From: Anaerolineae bacterium
GTDB taxonomy: Bacteria; Chloroflexota; Anaerolineae; B4-G1; SLSP01
Direction of reading: 5' to 3'
NCBI GenBank assembly: GCA_021159805.1
Contig: JAGHDT010000031.1
Location: forward strand, 1 to 8,426
Length of the DNA: 8,426 nt
In this document: positions 1 through 6,063 of the stretch, in pieces
Numbering within the stretch: position 1 is the first letter of the stretch
Layout of the letters: each line of letters opens with the position of its first letter
Notes under the pieces: generated by a model
Database searches by the model: none
What the model was told of the DNA's origin: nothing
Seen by the model: only the letters and a program-made list of their open reading frames with translations
Position numbers and translations under genes: made by a program

Positions 1-18
1 CCTTGGACGAACCGGAGC

Positions 19-138
19 ATGCGCGCGACAAGATCGTGGAAGCGAAATCTGGCCGTGGTGTGGATCGCGGGCTTCCTGGCGATCATGGGCTTCTCCTCAA
101 CCTTTCTCATTTACTCCTACTGCAGCCAGTATTCAGGT
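19..138 (+). pseudogene. Probable remnant of an MFS transporter N-terminus
   Basis: An ATG at 19 opens a frame whose first 40 or so residues read like the start of a major facilitator superfamily permease: a basic start (RSWKRN, residues 5-10), then one hydrophobic segment (residues 11-32, LAVVWIAGFLAIMGFSS and onward) and a Tyr-rich stretch ending near Gly40. In the family this is transmembrane helix 1 and the first loop. After about residue 40 the frame turns hydrophilic and low in meaning, and runs into the next gene's coding sequence out of frame, stopping at 300. No further transmembrane helices follow, so the roughly 400-residue body of a permease is missing. There is no well-spaced ribosome site before the ATG. 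I read it as a deletion remnant; a genuine small membrane protein, or chance similarity, is possible. The end given marks where resemblance stops, not a stop codon. Confidence 0.35.
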
Positions 139-196
139 CTGAGATTATCGAAGAACCCAGCTGAGGAAGAGCAGGATAGCAGGGCAAGAGCATTGG

Positions 197-202
197 AAGG
201 AG
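197..202 (+). promoter_or_regulatory. Ribosome binding site of the NIF3-like gene
   Basis: AAGGAG followed by a 6-base spacer to the ATG at 209. The ideal spacing fixes the start of the NIF3-like gene and shows that it is translated independently of the degenerate frame upstream. Confidence 0.75.
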
Positions 203-208
203 CGAGAC

Positions 209-997
209 ATGACCACAGTCAGCGATTTGATCGCCTATGTAGAGCGTCTCACGGGTCACGCCCTTGGCAGAGAAGAATGGCTCCTCAACGGGGACCGTGA
301 TCGCCGGATCAACGGTGTGACGGTGTGCTGGATGGCTTCACCGGACGCTATCCGTGAAGCAGGAGAGGCCGGCCACGAGCTTCTCATCGGACACGAGAGC
401 CTCTTCTTCCCCTACAACGCGCCAAAGGCGCCCAATCTGCCGCAGGGATGGGAAATGTGGCGGACAAACCGCCAGCGCCGCGAACTGCTAGAGGCTTTTG
501 ACACAACGTTTCTGCGACTGCACAGCTCGGTTGATGAGATCTGCATCTTCGATGACTTCGCCGACTTACTGGAACTGGGAGAGCCTGTCATGGCTGAAGG
601 GTTCGTCAAAGTCTTTGAGATTCTGCCAACCCCACTTGCTGACCTCGTGGCCCACGTGAAAACCTGCCTGGCTATGCCGGCGGTGCGAGTCAGCACCACC
701 GAGGGGATGGACCAGATTGTGCACCGTGTTGGCTTACCCTGGGGCGGCCTCGGGCTCTTCGTCAATGTGGGCTACCAGCAAAGCCTCATCCAACAGGGCT
801 GCGACGTCTTCATTGCAGGCGAAACGGACAATTATGGGTTCCGGTTCTCGCAGGAAGTGGGCATCCCGATGATCGAGACAAGCCACGAACTCAGTGAGAA
901 CCCGGGGCTCCGGCGGTTCACCGAGATGCTACAGACCACCTTCCCTGAGATCTCCTTTAGCTTCTATGAGAACCCGTGTGTGTGGCGGTCAGAGTAG
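209..997 (+). CDS. NIF3/YbgI-like dinuclear metal-center protein, divergent
   Basis: A 262-residue protein with the two-lobed layout of the NIF3 (YbgI/DUF34) family, whose members form hexamers with a two-metal site; their physiological role is poorly defined. The N-terminal motif LLIGHESLFF (58-67) sits where the family has a His-His-Pro motif. HSSVD (105-109) matches the mid-protein His...Asp motif. The C-terminal GETDNYGFRF (204-213) and SHELSE (225-230) match the GE segment and the H-x3-E metal ligands. So H62, D109, H226 and E230 are kept, but the second His of the first motif is Glu63 and the Pro is Ser64. The length is normal for the family without an inserted middle domain. The start follows a good ribosome site. 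It is convergent with the oxidoreductase gamma gene, so it is not in that operon, and nothing nearby reveals its partner. Membership in the family is fairly secure; catalytic function is unknown. Confidence 0.8.
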   Translation: MTTVSDLIAYVERLTGHALGREEWLLNGDRDRRINGVTVCWMASPDAIREAGEAGHELLIGHESLFFPYNAPKAPNLPQGWEMWRTNRQRRELLEAFDTTFLRLHSSVDEICIFDDFADLLELGEPVMAEGFVKVFEILPTPLADLVAHVKTCLAMPAVRVSTTEGMDQIVHRVGLPWGGLGLFVNVGYQQSLIQQGCDVFIAGETDNYGFRFSQEVGIPMIETSHELSENPGLRRFTEMLQTTFPEISFSFYENPCVWRSE

Positions 998-1038
998 GCC
1001 CGACTCTGCGCCATAGATGTGAGACAACACGGAAACGT

Positions 1039-1062
1039 TCAAACGTGACAACCCTCAAACGT
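1039..1062. repeat. Short direct repeat in the convergent gap
   Basis: The 77-bp space between the two convergent stop codons (998-1074) holds TCAAACGT twice (1039-1046 and 1055-1062), and the first copy overlaps a small dyad, ACGTT-CA-AACGT (1035-1046). I see no GC-rich hairpin followed by a T run on either strand, so no canonical intrinsic terminator can be called for either gene. Confidence 0.4.
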
Positions 1063-1074
1063 CTCCCCGTCTGT

Positions 1075-1623
1075 TCAAGCAGCCGCGCGCACCAATGCCG
1101 TCCCCTTCCGTAGGGACTCATAGTTTGGCTCAAGCCACTTGCGCTGGCGCTGTGAGAGATGCTCATCGAGCTGGGCCATAACGGTCTCCAGCGAGACGAG
1201 ACCCGTAAGCTCAACGAAGGCCCCGAGCAGGATCATATTGGCCATACGCACGTTGCCCATCTCACCCGCCAAATAGCTGGCCGGCACGTAGACCACACGG
1301 ATGTCATCACGCCGGCTCTCGGCCTCGATAAGCGAGGAGTTGATCAACAGGAGCCCCCCCGGCTTCACCAAGGACTCGTACTTCTCCATTGACGGGCTGT
1401 TGAAAACGACGGCAACGGAGGGGTGGTGTACAATGGGTGAACCGATCTCTTCCTCAGAGACGATCACAGTGCAGTTCGCCGTCCCACCGCGCATCTCGGG
1501 ACCATACGATGGAATCCACGTCACGTGCAGTCCTTCAGCCATCCCGGCATAGGAGAGCAACTGACCGGCGAAGAGCACTCCCTGGCCGCCAAAACCGGAG
1601 AAGACAGTTTCTTCATGTCGCAT
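1075..1623 (-). CDS. korC: 2-oxoacid:ferredoxin oxidoreductase, gamma subunit
   Basis: A 182-residue subunit of a four-subunit 2-oxoacid:ferredoxin oxidoreductase, which converts a 2-oxoacid and CoA to an acyl-CoA, CO2 and reduced ferredoxin in the cytoplasm. The gamma domain carries the glycine-rich SGFGGQGV (9-16) near the N-terminus and SYGPEMRGGTANC (39-51), both hallmarks of the POR/KOR gamma domain family, and the length is typical. AGGAG with a 6-base spacer precedes the ATG at 1623. It is the last gene of the delta-alpha-beta-gamma set, 41 bp after the beta gene, and ends facing the NIF3-like gene. The symbol follows the 2-oxoglutarate naming; the same family is also annotated as VorC (branched-chain 2-oxoacids), and this subunit does not determine the substrate. 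Confidence 0.9.
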   Translation of the reverse strand: MRHEETVFSGFGGQGVLFAGQLLSYAGMAEGLHVTWIPSYGPEMRGGTANCTVIVSEEEIGSPIVHHPSVAVVFNSPSMEKYESLVKPGGLLLINSSLIEAESRRDDIRVVYVPASYLAGEMGNVRMANMILLGAFVELTGLVSLETVMAQLDEHLSQRQRKWLEPNYESLRKGTALVRAAA

Positions 1624-1664
1624 GTGTATCTCCTGCTATAGATCACCTCTGCGTGAGGCAATAA

Positions 1665-2456
1665 TCACACTTTGAGAGCCTTGACCTCGTCGGTCATCTT
1701 AAAGGTCTCAACCGGGTAGAAACCACCCAGGTGCTCCCTGGACCATTGCATAGCTTCCCAGGGATCGAGGTTCCAGTTCGTGGGACAGGTCGCCAGGACC
1801 TCGACGCAAGCAAACCCCAAGCCATGTATCTGAGCGAGGAAGGCACGCTTGATCGCTTTCTTGGTCTTGCGAATGCCGACGATGTCCGTAGCTGACTCAC
1901 GCGTGATGTAGACGGCACCCGCCGTTTGCGCCAGGATCTCAGAAAGCTTGACCGGATAGCCTGCGACTGCGCAGTCCCGACCGGTCGGCGTGGACGTCGT
2001 GACCATACCCGGGAGCGTCGTCGGCGCCATCTGCCCACCGGTCATCCCATAGATCGCGTTGTTGATGGCAACCGTGGTAATCAGCTCACCACGGTTGGCA
2101 GCATGGATGATTTCAGCGGTGCCGATTGCGGCGATATCACCGTCACCCTGGTATGTGAAGACGACCTTGTCGGGGTAGATGCGCTTGATACCCGTCGCCA
2201 TCGCCGGCGCGCGTCCGTGCGAAGCCCCGACAAAGTCGGTGTTGATGTAATTGTAGATCAACACCGAACAGCCAACCGGGGCCACACCGATGGTGTTCTC
2301 GCGTACGCCTAACTCGTCCAGGACCTCAGCTATCAGCCGGTGGACAATGCCGTGGACACAGCCCGGACAGTAGTGCGTGCTCAGCCTGGTGAGAGACTCA
2401 GGATAGCTGTAGATCGGCTCCATGCCCTCGGGAATCTCGGTCTTGATCAGTGTCAT
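1665..2456 (-). CDS. korB: 2-oxoacid:ferredoxin oxidoreductase, beta subunit (TPP-binding)
   Basis: A 263-residue catalytic beta subunit that binds thiamine pyrophosphate and, in this family, the proximal [4Fe-4S] cluster. CPGC (30-33), Cys63 and Cys224 lie at spacings matching the four cluster ligands of characterised oxoacid:ferredoxin oxidoreductases. GDGD (104-107) followed by NN (132-133) is the TPP/Mg2+ motif, and the AIYGMTGGQMAPTT stretch (134-147) is typical of Kor/Vor beta chains. AAGGAG with a 6-base spacer precedes the ATG at 2456. The gene lies 97 bp after the alpha gene, an unusually long gap for this operon, and that gap contains a strong potential stem. The stop codon is 41 bp before the gamma start. 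Family assignment is secure; choosing 2-oxoglutarate over 3-methyl-2-oxobutanoate is not. Confidence 0.92.
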   Translation of the reverse strand: MTLIKTEIPEGMEPIYSYPESLTRLSTHYCPGCVHGIVHRLIAEVLDELGVRENTIGVAPVGCSVLIYNYINTDFVGASHGRAPAMATGIKRIYPDKVVFTYQGDGDIAAIGTAEIIHAANRGELITTVAINNAIYGMTGGQMAPTTLPGMVTTSTPTGRDCAVAGYPVKLSEILAQTAGAVYITRESATDIVGIRKTKKAIKRAFLAQIHGLGFACVEVLATCPTNWNLDPWEAMQWSREHLGGFYPVETFKMTDEVKALKV

Positions 2457-2477
2457 GGTTTACTCCTTCAGTAGAAC

Positions 2478-2554
2478 AGAGAATGAAAGAATCACGAATA
2501 CAGACGTGGGATGCTGCCATCGCCATTCCTTCATTCGCTGAATCTGCATTCTCT
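2478..2554 (-). promoter_or_regulatory. Intercistronic inverted repeat / potential RNA structure between alpha and beta genes
   Basis: Bases 2481-2492 and 2525-2536 are complementary over 12 positions; the only non-Watson-Crick pair (2488/2529) becomes G-U in the minus-strand mRNA. The 32-base interior can hold two small hairpins, CACG/CGTG (2493-2496 with 2505-2508) and GATG/CATC (2510-2513 with 2518-2521), giving a three-way-junction shape. A competing pairing, AGAGAATG (2478-2485) with CATTCTCT (2547-2554), reaches the alpha stop codon. The stem ends about a dozen bases before the beta ribosome site. It could stabilise or process the mRNA or tune subunit ratio. There is no T run, so it is not a plain terminator. 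Confidence 0.45.
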
Positions 2555-3618
2555 CACCACTGCCCTATCTCCTTTGCCAGCGATTCTGCATCCACGAGGA
2601 TCTCGTCGACCATCGGGATCGCGCCGCCCATGCGGCCGTGGAAGCGAATGGGCACACGCCCCTGCACAACACGCTGAACATCCTCCAGCATCTGGCCCGC
2701 GCTCATCTCCACGACGAGCATCCCCTTGACCTGATCAGCAAGCTCCGAGAGTCGCTCCTCCGGATAGGGCCACAGCGTCTGCGGGCGGAAGAGACCCACA
2801 TTGAGACCCTGTCTGCGCGCCTCTCGCAGGACCGAAACACAGATGCGACCTGCCGTACCGTAGGCGACGAGCAGCAGATCAGCATCCTCGGTGGCTACTT
2901 CGACGGATCGCGTTTCATTGCGCTTGATCTCGGCCAGCTTGGCCTGCAGCCGCAGGTTCAAGGCCTCCAGCTTCTCAGCGCCCAGATAAAGGGACGTGAC
3001 AACGTTCGGCTCGCGCCCCTTCGCGCCGCTCACAGCCCATTCGGGCACCGTATCGCGCACAGGCTGCATCGGGGGCAACTCAGCCGACTCCATCATCTGA
3101 CCAATGCTGCCATCGCCGGCGATCATCACCAAGGTGCGGTATTTCTCGGCAAGCTCGAAGGCCAGCCCGACCATATCGATGATCTCCTGAATGCTGGCCG
3201 GTGCCAGCACAAGAGGATGGAAATCGCCGTGGCCCGCGCTCTTGGTCATAAAGTTGTAGTCCGCCTGCGAGGGCTGGATGTTACCCAGACCTGGCCCCCC
3301 GCGCATCATATTGACCACGACGACGGGAACCTCGGAGCCAGCGATGTAGGAAAGACCTTCAGCCATCAGCGCCAGCCCTGGGCCTGACGTCGAGGTCATC
3401 ACCCGCACACCGGTGCACGCCGCACCGTAGACCATATTGATGGCCGCTATCTCACTCTCGGCCTGCAAGAAAACACGGCCTTCTTCGATCATCCGGCCTG
3501 ATAGATGCTCCAACGCCTCACTCTGCGGCGTAATCGGATAGCCGAAGTAGGCCCGCAGCCCATTGCGCACCGCGGCCTCTGCAAACGCCACATTGCCCTT
3601 AAGCAGTTGTTCTGTCAT
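2554..3618 (-). CDS. korA: 2-oxoacid:ferredoxin oxidoreductase, alpha subunit
   Basis: A 354-residue alpha subunit of the Kor/Vor type, which with beta forms the active site of the oxoacid:ferredoxin oxidoreductase. The pyrimidine-domain signature FGYPITPQSE (25-34) is followed by QAESE (52-56), which includes the conserved acidic region facing TPP, and TSTSGPG (75-81); a C-terminal transketolase-like domain II follows. A longer frame reaches 3726, but its extra residues are ferredoxin coding sequence in another frame. Two ATGs compete: 3624, which overlaps the ferredoxin stop as ATGA, and 3618, which has GGAGGG exactly 6 bases upstream. I chose 3618 because the first ATG directly abuts the ribosome site. 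The overlap with the delta gene implies translational coupling. Close relatives are often named VorB, so the substrate may be a branched-chain 2-oxoacid. Confidence 0.9.
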   Translation of the reverse strand: MTEQLLKGNVAFAEAAVRNGLRAYFGYPITPQSEALEHLSGRMIEEGRVFLQAESEIAAINMVYGAACTGVRVMTSTSGPGLALMAEGLSYIAGSEVPVVVVNMMRGGPGLGNIQPSQADYNFMTKSAGHGDFHPLVLAPASIQEIIDMVGLAFELAEKYRTLVMIAGDGSIGQMMESAELPPMQPVRDTVPEWAVSGAKGREPNVVTSLYLGAEKLEALNLRLQAKLAEIKRNETRSVEVATEDADLLLVAYGTAGRICVSVLREARRQGLNVGLFRPQTLWPYPEERLSELADQVKGMLVVEMSAGQMLEDVQRVVQGRVPIRFHGRMGGAIPMVDEILVDAESLAKEIGQW

Positions 3619-3620
3619 GG

Positions 3621-3875
3621 TCATCCCTCCGGCTGCGGCGCAGGCTGCTTGAGCACGCGCCGGCGGCGGTACACGGTGAAGACAACGTCCGGACAGATGG
3701 TCGCGCACGAGGCACATCCAATACACTGGTCAACATCGGTAACGGTGATGGGATGGTACCCCTTGGCGTTGAACGTATCAGGAGACAGCTTGAGGATCTC
3801 AACCGGGCAAACGTGGGTACAGAGCCCGCATCCTTTGCACCGATCTGCATCAACCACAACCCAGCCTCTGCCCAT
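3621..3875 (-). CDS. korD: 2-oxoacid:ferredoxin oxidoreductase, delta subunit (2x[4Fe-4S] ferredoxin)
   Basis: An 84-residue bacterial-type ferredoxin with two complete [4Fe-4S] motifs: C13-x2-C16-x2-C19-x3-C23-P and C51-x2-C54-x2-C57-x3-C61-P. As the delta subunit it passes electrons from the beta-subunit cluster to soluble ferredoxin. The tail after residue 70 is basic, then Pro-rich. The start at 3875 has GAGGAGGT (3879-3886) just upstream. Its stop overlaps the first possible ATG of the alpha gene, so the two are probably co-translated. It is the first gene of the delta-alpha-beta-gamma set, and any promoter for the set should lie in the 168-bp gap upstream or further back at the decarboxylase operon. 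The fusion with the oxidoreductase cluster makes a free housekeeping ferredoxin unlikely. Confidence 0.92.
   Translation of the reverse strand: MGRGWVVVDADRCKGCGLCTHVCPVEILKLSPDTFNAKGYHPITVTDVDQCIGCASCATICPDVVFTVYRRRRVLKQPAPQPEG
3625..3630 (-). promoter_or_regulatory. Ribosome binding site that decides the alpha-subunit start
   Basis: In the minus-strand mRNA this reads GGAGGG. It touches the ATG at 3624 but is 6 bases from the ATG at 3618, which favours the second ATG as the alpha start. Confidence 0.65.
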
Positions 3876-3885
3876 AGAACCTCCT

Positions 3886-3899
3886 CGCTCACCTGAGCG
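3886..3899 (-). promoter_or_regulatory. Dyad symmetry abutting the korD ribosome site
   Basis: CGCTCA and TGAGCG are perfect inverted repeats separated by two bases, and the dyad shares one base with the GAGGAGGT ribosome site of the ferredoxin gene. It may be a DNA operator half-site pair or a small mRNA hairpin (practically 5 bp with a 4-base loop) affecting translation. The function is inferred only from position. Confidence 0.35.
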
Positions 3900-4011
3900 T
3901 CACAATACTGGAGGCCCGGTATGAGGGTCGGGAAGGGAGGACCCAAACAGATTGCGTCCGGTTCCAGCCCAAGAGACCGTAGAACCGATCCCATACAAGA
4001 CCCATAGAGCA

Positions 4012-4037
4012 AGTAGGGGCGCAAGTTACGCCCTACT
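4012..4037. repeat. Palindromic hairpin downstream of the OadB gene
   Basis: AGTAGGGGCG (4012-4021) pairs with CGCCCTACT (4029-4037) over 9 bp with one bulged G (4019) and a 7-base loop. It begins 7 bases past the OadB stop on the minus strand. The mRNA strand has no T run after the stem, so it is not a textbook intrinsic terminator. It may attenuate or protect the transcript end, or be one copy of a dispersed GTAGGGGCG-type palindromic repeat. Confidence 0.5.
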
Positions 4038-4043
4038 CTTGGT

Positions 4044-5186
4044 TCACAGTCCCACCATTGGGATCACAAGCGTAAGCAAGACACCTCCGGCAATGACAGA
4101 GCCTAGCTGACCGGCGGTGTTTGCCCCCATCGCGTGCATCAACACATAGTTGGAGAAATCCTCTTCCTGCGCCACACGCTGTACCAACCGCCCGGCCATC
4201 GGGAAGGCGCTGATACCTGCGGCCCCGATCAGGGGATTGATCTTCTTGCCGGACAGCACATAGAGGAGCTTGCCGAAGAGCGTGCCGGCAGCGGTATCCA
4301 GTACGAAGGCAAACAGTCCCAGCATCAAAACCTTGAGCGTATCCCACTGCAAGAAGCTCTGGGCGGTCATCATGCTGCCGACTACCAAGCCGAGGAAGAG
4401 CGTGGTGATATTGATAATCTCGTTCTCAGCAGCGTGGACCAGCCGGGGCACCACACCGGCTTCACGTAGCAGGTTGCCAATCATCAGAGAGGCGATCAAG
4501 GGCGCAGCCTTGGGCACCAGAATGCCGACGGCAATGGTAACGATGATGGGAAAAAGGATTAGCGTACTCCTCGAAACGGGACGTGGCGCATAGTCCATCG
4601 TGGTCAATCGCTCCTCCCGCGTCGTGAGCAGGCGCATGATGGGGGGCTGGATGATGGGCACCAGGCTCATATAGGAATAGGCCACCACCGAGATCACACC
4701 CAGCATGTTTGGTGCCAGCTCATTCGCCACGTAGATACTGGTTGGGCCATCGATCGCGCCGATGATGCCGATGCTGGCCGCCTCATTCAGCGGAAAGCCC
4801 AGGAGAACCGCCAGGATGAGCGTGGCAAAAATGCCGAACTGGCCCGCGGCGCCCAGTAGTGCGAAGAGCGGCTGGGCCAACAAGGGGCGGAAATCCATCA
4901 TCGCCCCCACGCCGATAAAGATCAGCAGTGGGAAGAGCTCGGTGTCAACGCCGGCTTTCTTGATGATCGTCAGCATCCCCTGTTCTGCCGGATCCACCAT
5001 CGCGGAGAGAGGTAGGTTGCCGATGATGCACCCCAGGCCGATCGGCAGCAACAGAAGCGGTTCGTATTCCTTGGTGATAGCGAGATAAATGAGAAGCCCG
5101 CCGATCCCCATCATGATCAGGCTCGGCCAATTGTCGACAAGAGCAATCAGACCGGCTGCAAGATCACCAAGATCGATAGCGTTCAA
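4044..5186 (-). CDS. mmdB: Na+-translocating decarboxylase beta subunit (OadB/MmdB type)
   Basis: A 380-residue, highly hydrophobic integral membrane protein that decarboxylates carboxybiotin and exports Na+. Signature segments are present: FEPLLLLP-like KEYEPLLLLPIG (39-50), GAIDGPTSIY (143-152), SYMSLVPIIQPPIM (171-184) and NPLIGAAGISAFPMAGR (317-333). Residues shown to be needed in Klebsiella OadB have counterparts by constant offset: D146 (D203), Y172 (Y229), N317 (N373), G321 (G377), S326 (S382) and R333 (R389), so Na+ transport should be intact. The start appears to be TTG at 5186, close behind AGGAGGT; the next in-frame Met (residue 25) would cut into the first helix. It follows the GNAT gene by 78 bp. 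The set of alpha, anchor and biotin carrier upstream points to methylmalonyl-CoA as substrate, though OadB proteins are shared by oxaloacetate, glutaconyl-CoA and malonate pumps. Confidence 0.93.
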   Translation of the reverse strand: MNAIDLGDLAAGLIALVDNWPSLIMMGIGGLLIYLAITKEYEPLLLLPIGLGCIIGNLPLSAMVDPAEQGMLTIIKKAGVDTELFPLLIFIGVGAMMDFRPLLAQPLFALLGAAGQFGIFATLILAVLLGFPLNEAASIGIIGAIDGPTSIYVANELAPNMLGVISVVAYSYMSLVPIIQPPIMRLLTTREERLTTMDYAPRPVSRSTLILFPIIVTIAVGILVPKAAPLIASLMIGNLLREAGVVPRLVHAAENEIINITTLFLGLVVGSMMTAQSFLQWDTLKVLMLGLFAFVLDTAAGTLFGKLLYVLSGKKINPLIGAAGISAFPMAGRLVQRVAQEEDFSNYVLMHAMGANTAGQLGSVIAGGVLLTLVIPMVGL

Positions 5187-5264
5187 ACTACCTCCTGAGA
5201 ATCCACCCCAGAGGTCACCGTAACCGGATCGCGGCAGTCTGACCAGAGCTATGGGGCCAGAGTG

Positions 5265-6062
5265 CTAACGCAGCACGCACCTCATCGCGTACATCGGACG
5301 TTCTCGCGTGAACCCCAGATGGTCGAATAACGCAATGGCCGCGCTGTTGGCTTGATCCACAACCACGAAGACACTGCGTCCCTGAGCGAGATGGTCCTTC
5401 AGCACCGCTGCGGTGACTGCCGAGGCATACCCGTGGCGTCGGTACTCACTACACGTGACGATGTTCCCAATCTGAGCTGCACCTGGCAGGACGAGTGTCG
5501 TCATGCCCATCGCGACCAGCTTGCCCCGCTCCCAGATGCCGTAACCCGGACCCTGGCCGACCAGCTGATCTGAGAAACATATCAGCTCAAACCGCTCGGC
5601 CCTGGCCAGAGACTGCGCGGCAGAGAGATCGTTCCCCACCAACTCAACAGCCGCACCCGCGTCAAGATCACCTGGGGCGCCTCGATAGAGCATCTGCCAA
5701 TTGGGCTCCACGCTCTCCACATCAAACGCGGACTCCACCACCTGTCGTTGTTCTTCACTCACAAACAACGACACAGCGCTTCCTGAGGCGGCCAAGAAGG
5801 TTGCGTAGGTTGCCAACAGATCGGAGGACTCACCCGCAAAGGCCAGTCCGAGCGTAGGCAGTGCCCGACAGCTGGCCACCGACATGGTGGGAGAATGCGC
5901 AATGTCACACCCGGCTGCCAGCGTGGTCACATTGGCAACAAAAGTAAAATGCGCCAGGGTCCAATCCAGATCGCGCATCTGGCTCTCGATCTGGCTGGCC
6001 AAGGGCGAAGGCCGATCCAACGAACTCGAAGAGTTCGCGTTCGCAGCATCCAAGAAGCCCAT
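5265..6062 (-). CDS. GNAT-family N-acetyltransferase embedded in the decarboxylase operon
   Basis: A 265-residue protein whose C-terminal half is a GNAT (FR47-like) acetyltransferase: the acetyl-CoA motif RRHGYASA (208-215) after a beta strand IGNIVTC, an acidic/Asn segment with NSAAIALFDHLGF (239-251), and a final strand. The N-terminal ~150 residues match no domain I recognise and are Ala/Ser-rich. I chose ATG 6062, which lies one base after the biotin-carrier stop codon and has AGAGG six bases upstream; an in-frame TTG at 6077 would overlap that gene and has no better ribosome site. Placement with 1-bp spacing behind the biotin carrier and 78 bp before the OadB gene means co-transcription is likely. 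GNATs are not part of known decarboxylase pumps. It might modify a subunit or use an acyl-CoA of the pathway, but the substrate is unknown. Confidence 0.8.
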   Translation of the reverse strand: MGFLDAANANSSSSLDRPSPLASQIESQMRDLDWTLAHFTFVANVTTLAAGCDIAHSPTMSVASCRALPTLGLAFAGESSDLLATYATFLAASGSAVSLFVSEEQRQVVESAFDVESVEPNWQMLYRGAPGDLDAGAAVELVGNDLSAAQSLARAERFELICFSDQLVGQGPGYGIWERGKLVAMGMTTLVLPGAAQIGNIVTCSEYRRHGYASAVTAAVLKDHLAQGRSVFVVVDQANSAAIALFDHLGFTRERPMYAMRCVLR

Positions 6063-6063
6063 C

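Larger units (their letters stand above)
3876..4043 (-). other. Intergenic region before the oxidoreductase genes
   Basis: 168 bp between the OadB stop and the ferredoxin start. It contains the korD ribosome site, a dyad directly beside it (3886-3899), a 6-bp inverted repeat CGGTTC/GAACCG (3959-3964 with 3982-3987), a 5-bp one GGGTC/GACCC (3925-3929 with 3940-3944), and a longer palindrome near the OadB stop (4012-4037). I could not find a convincing sigma-70 -35/-10 pair on the minus strand. No gene is supported here. Confidence 0.5.

Noticed and set aside
2638..3387. Plus-strand open frame of 249 codons opposite the alpha-subunit gene
   Set aside because: It is antisense to a clear conserved gene, has no recognisable motif, and arises from the codon bias of the opposite strand.
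3619..3726. N-terminal extension of the alpha subunit up to 3726
   Set aside because: The added residues are ferredoxin coding sequence read in another frame, they match no part of the family, and a well-spaced ribosome site precedes 3618.
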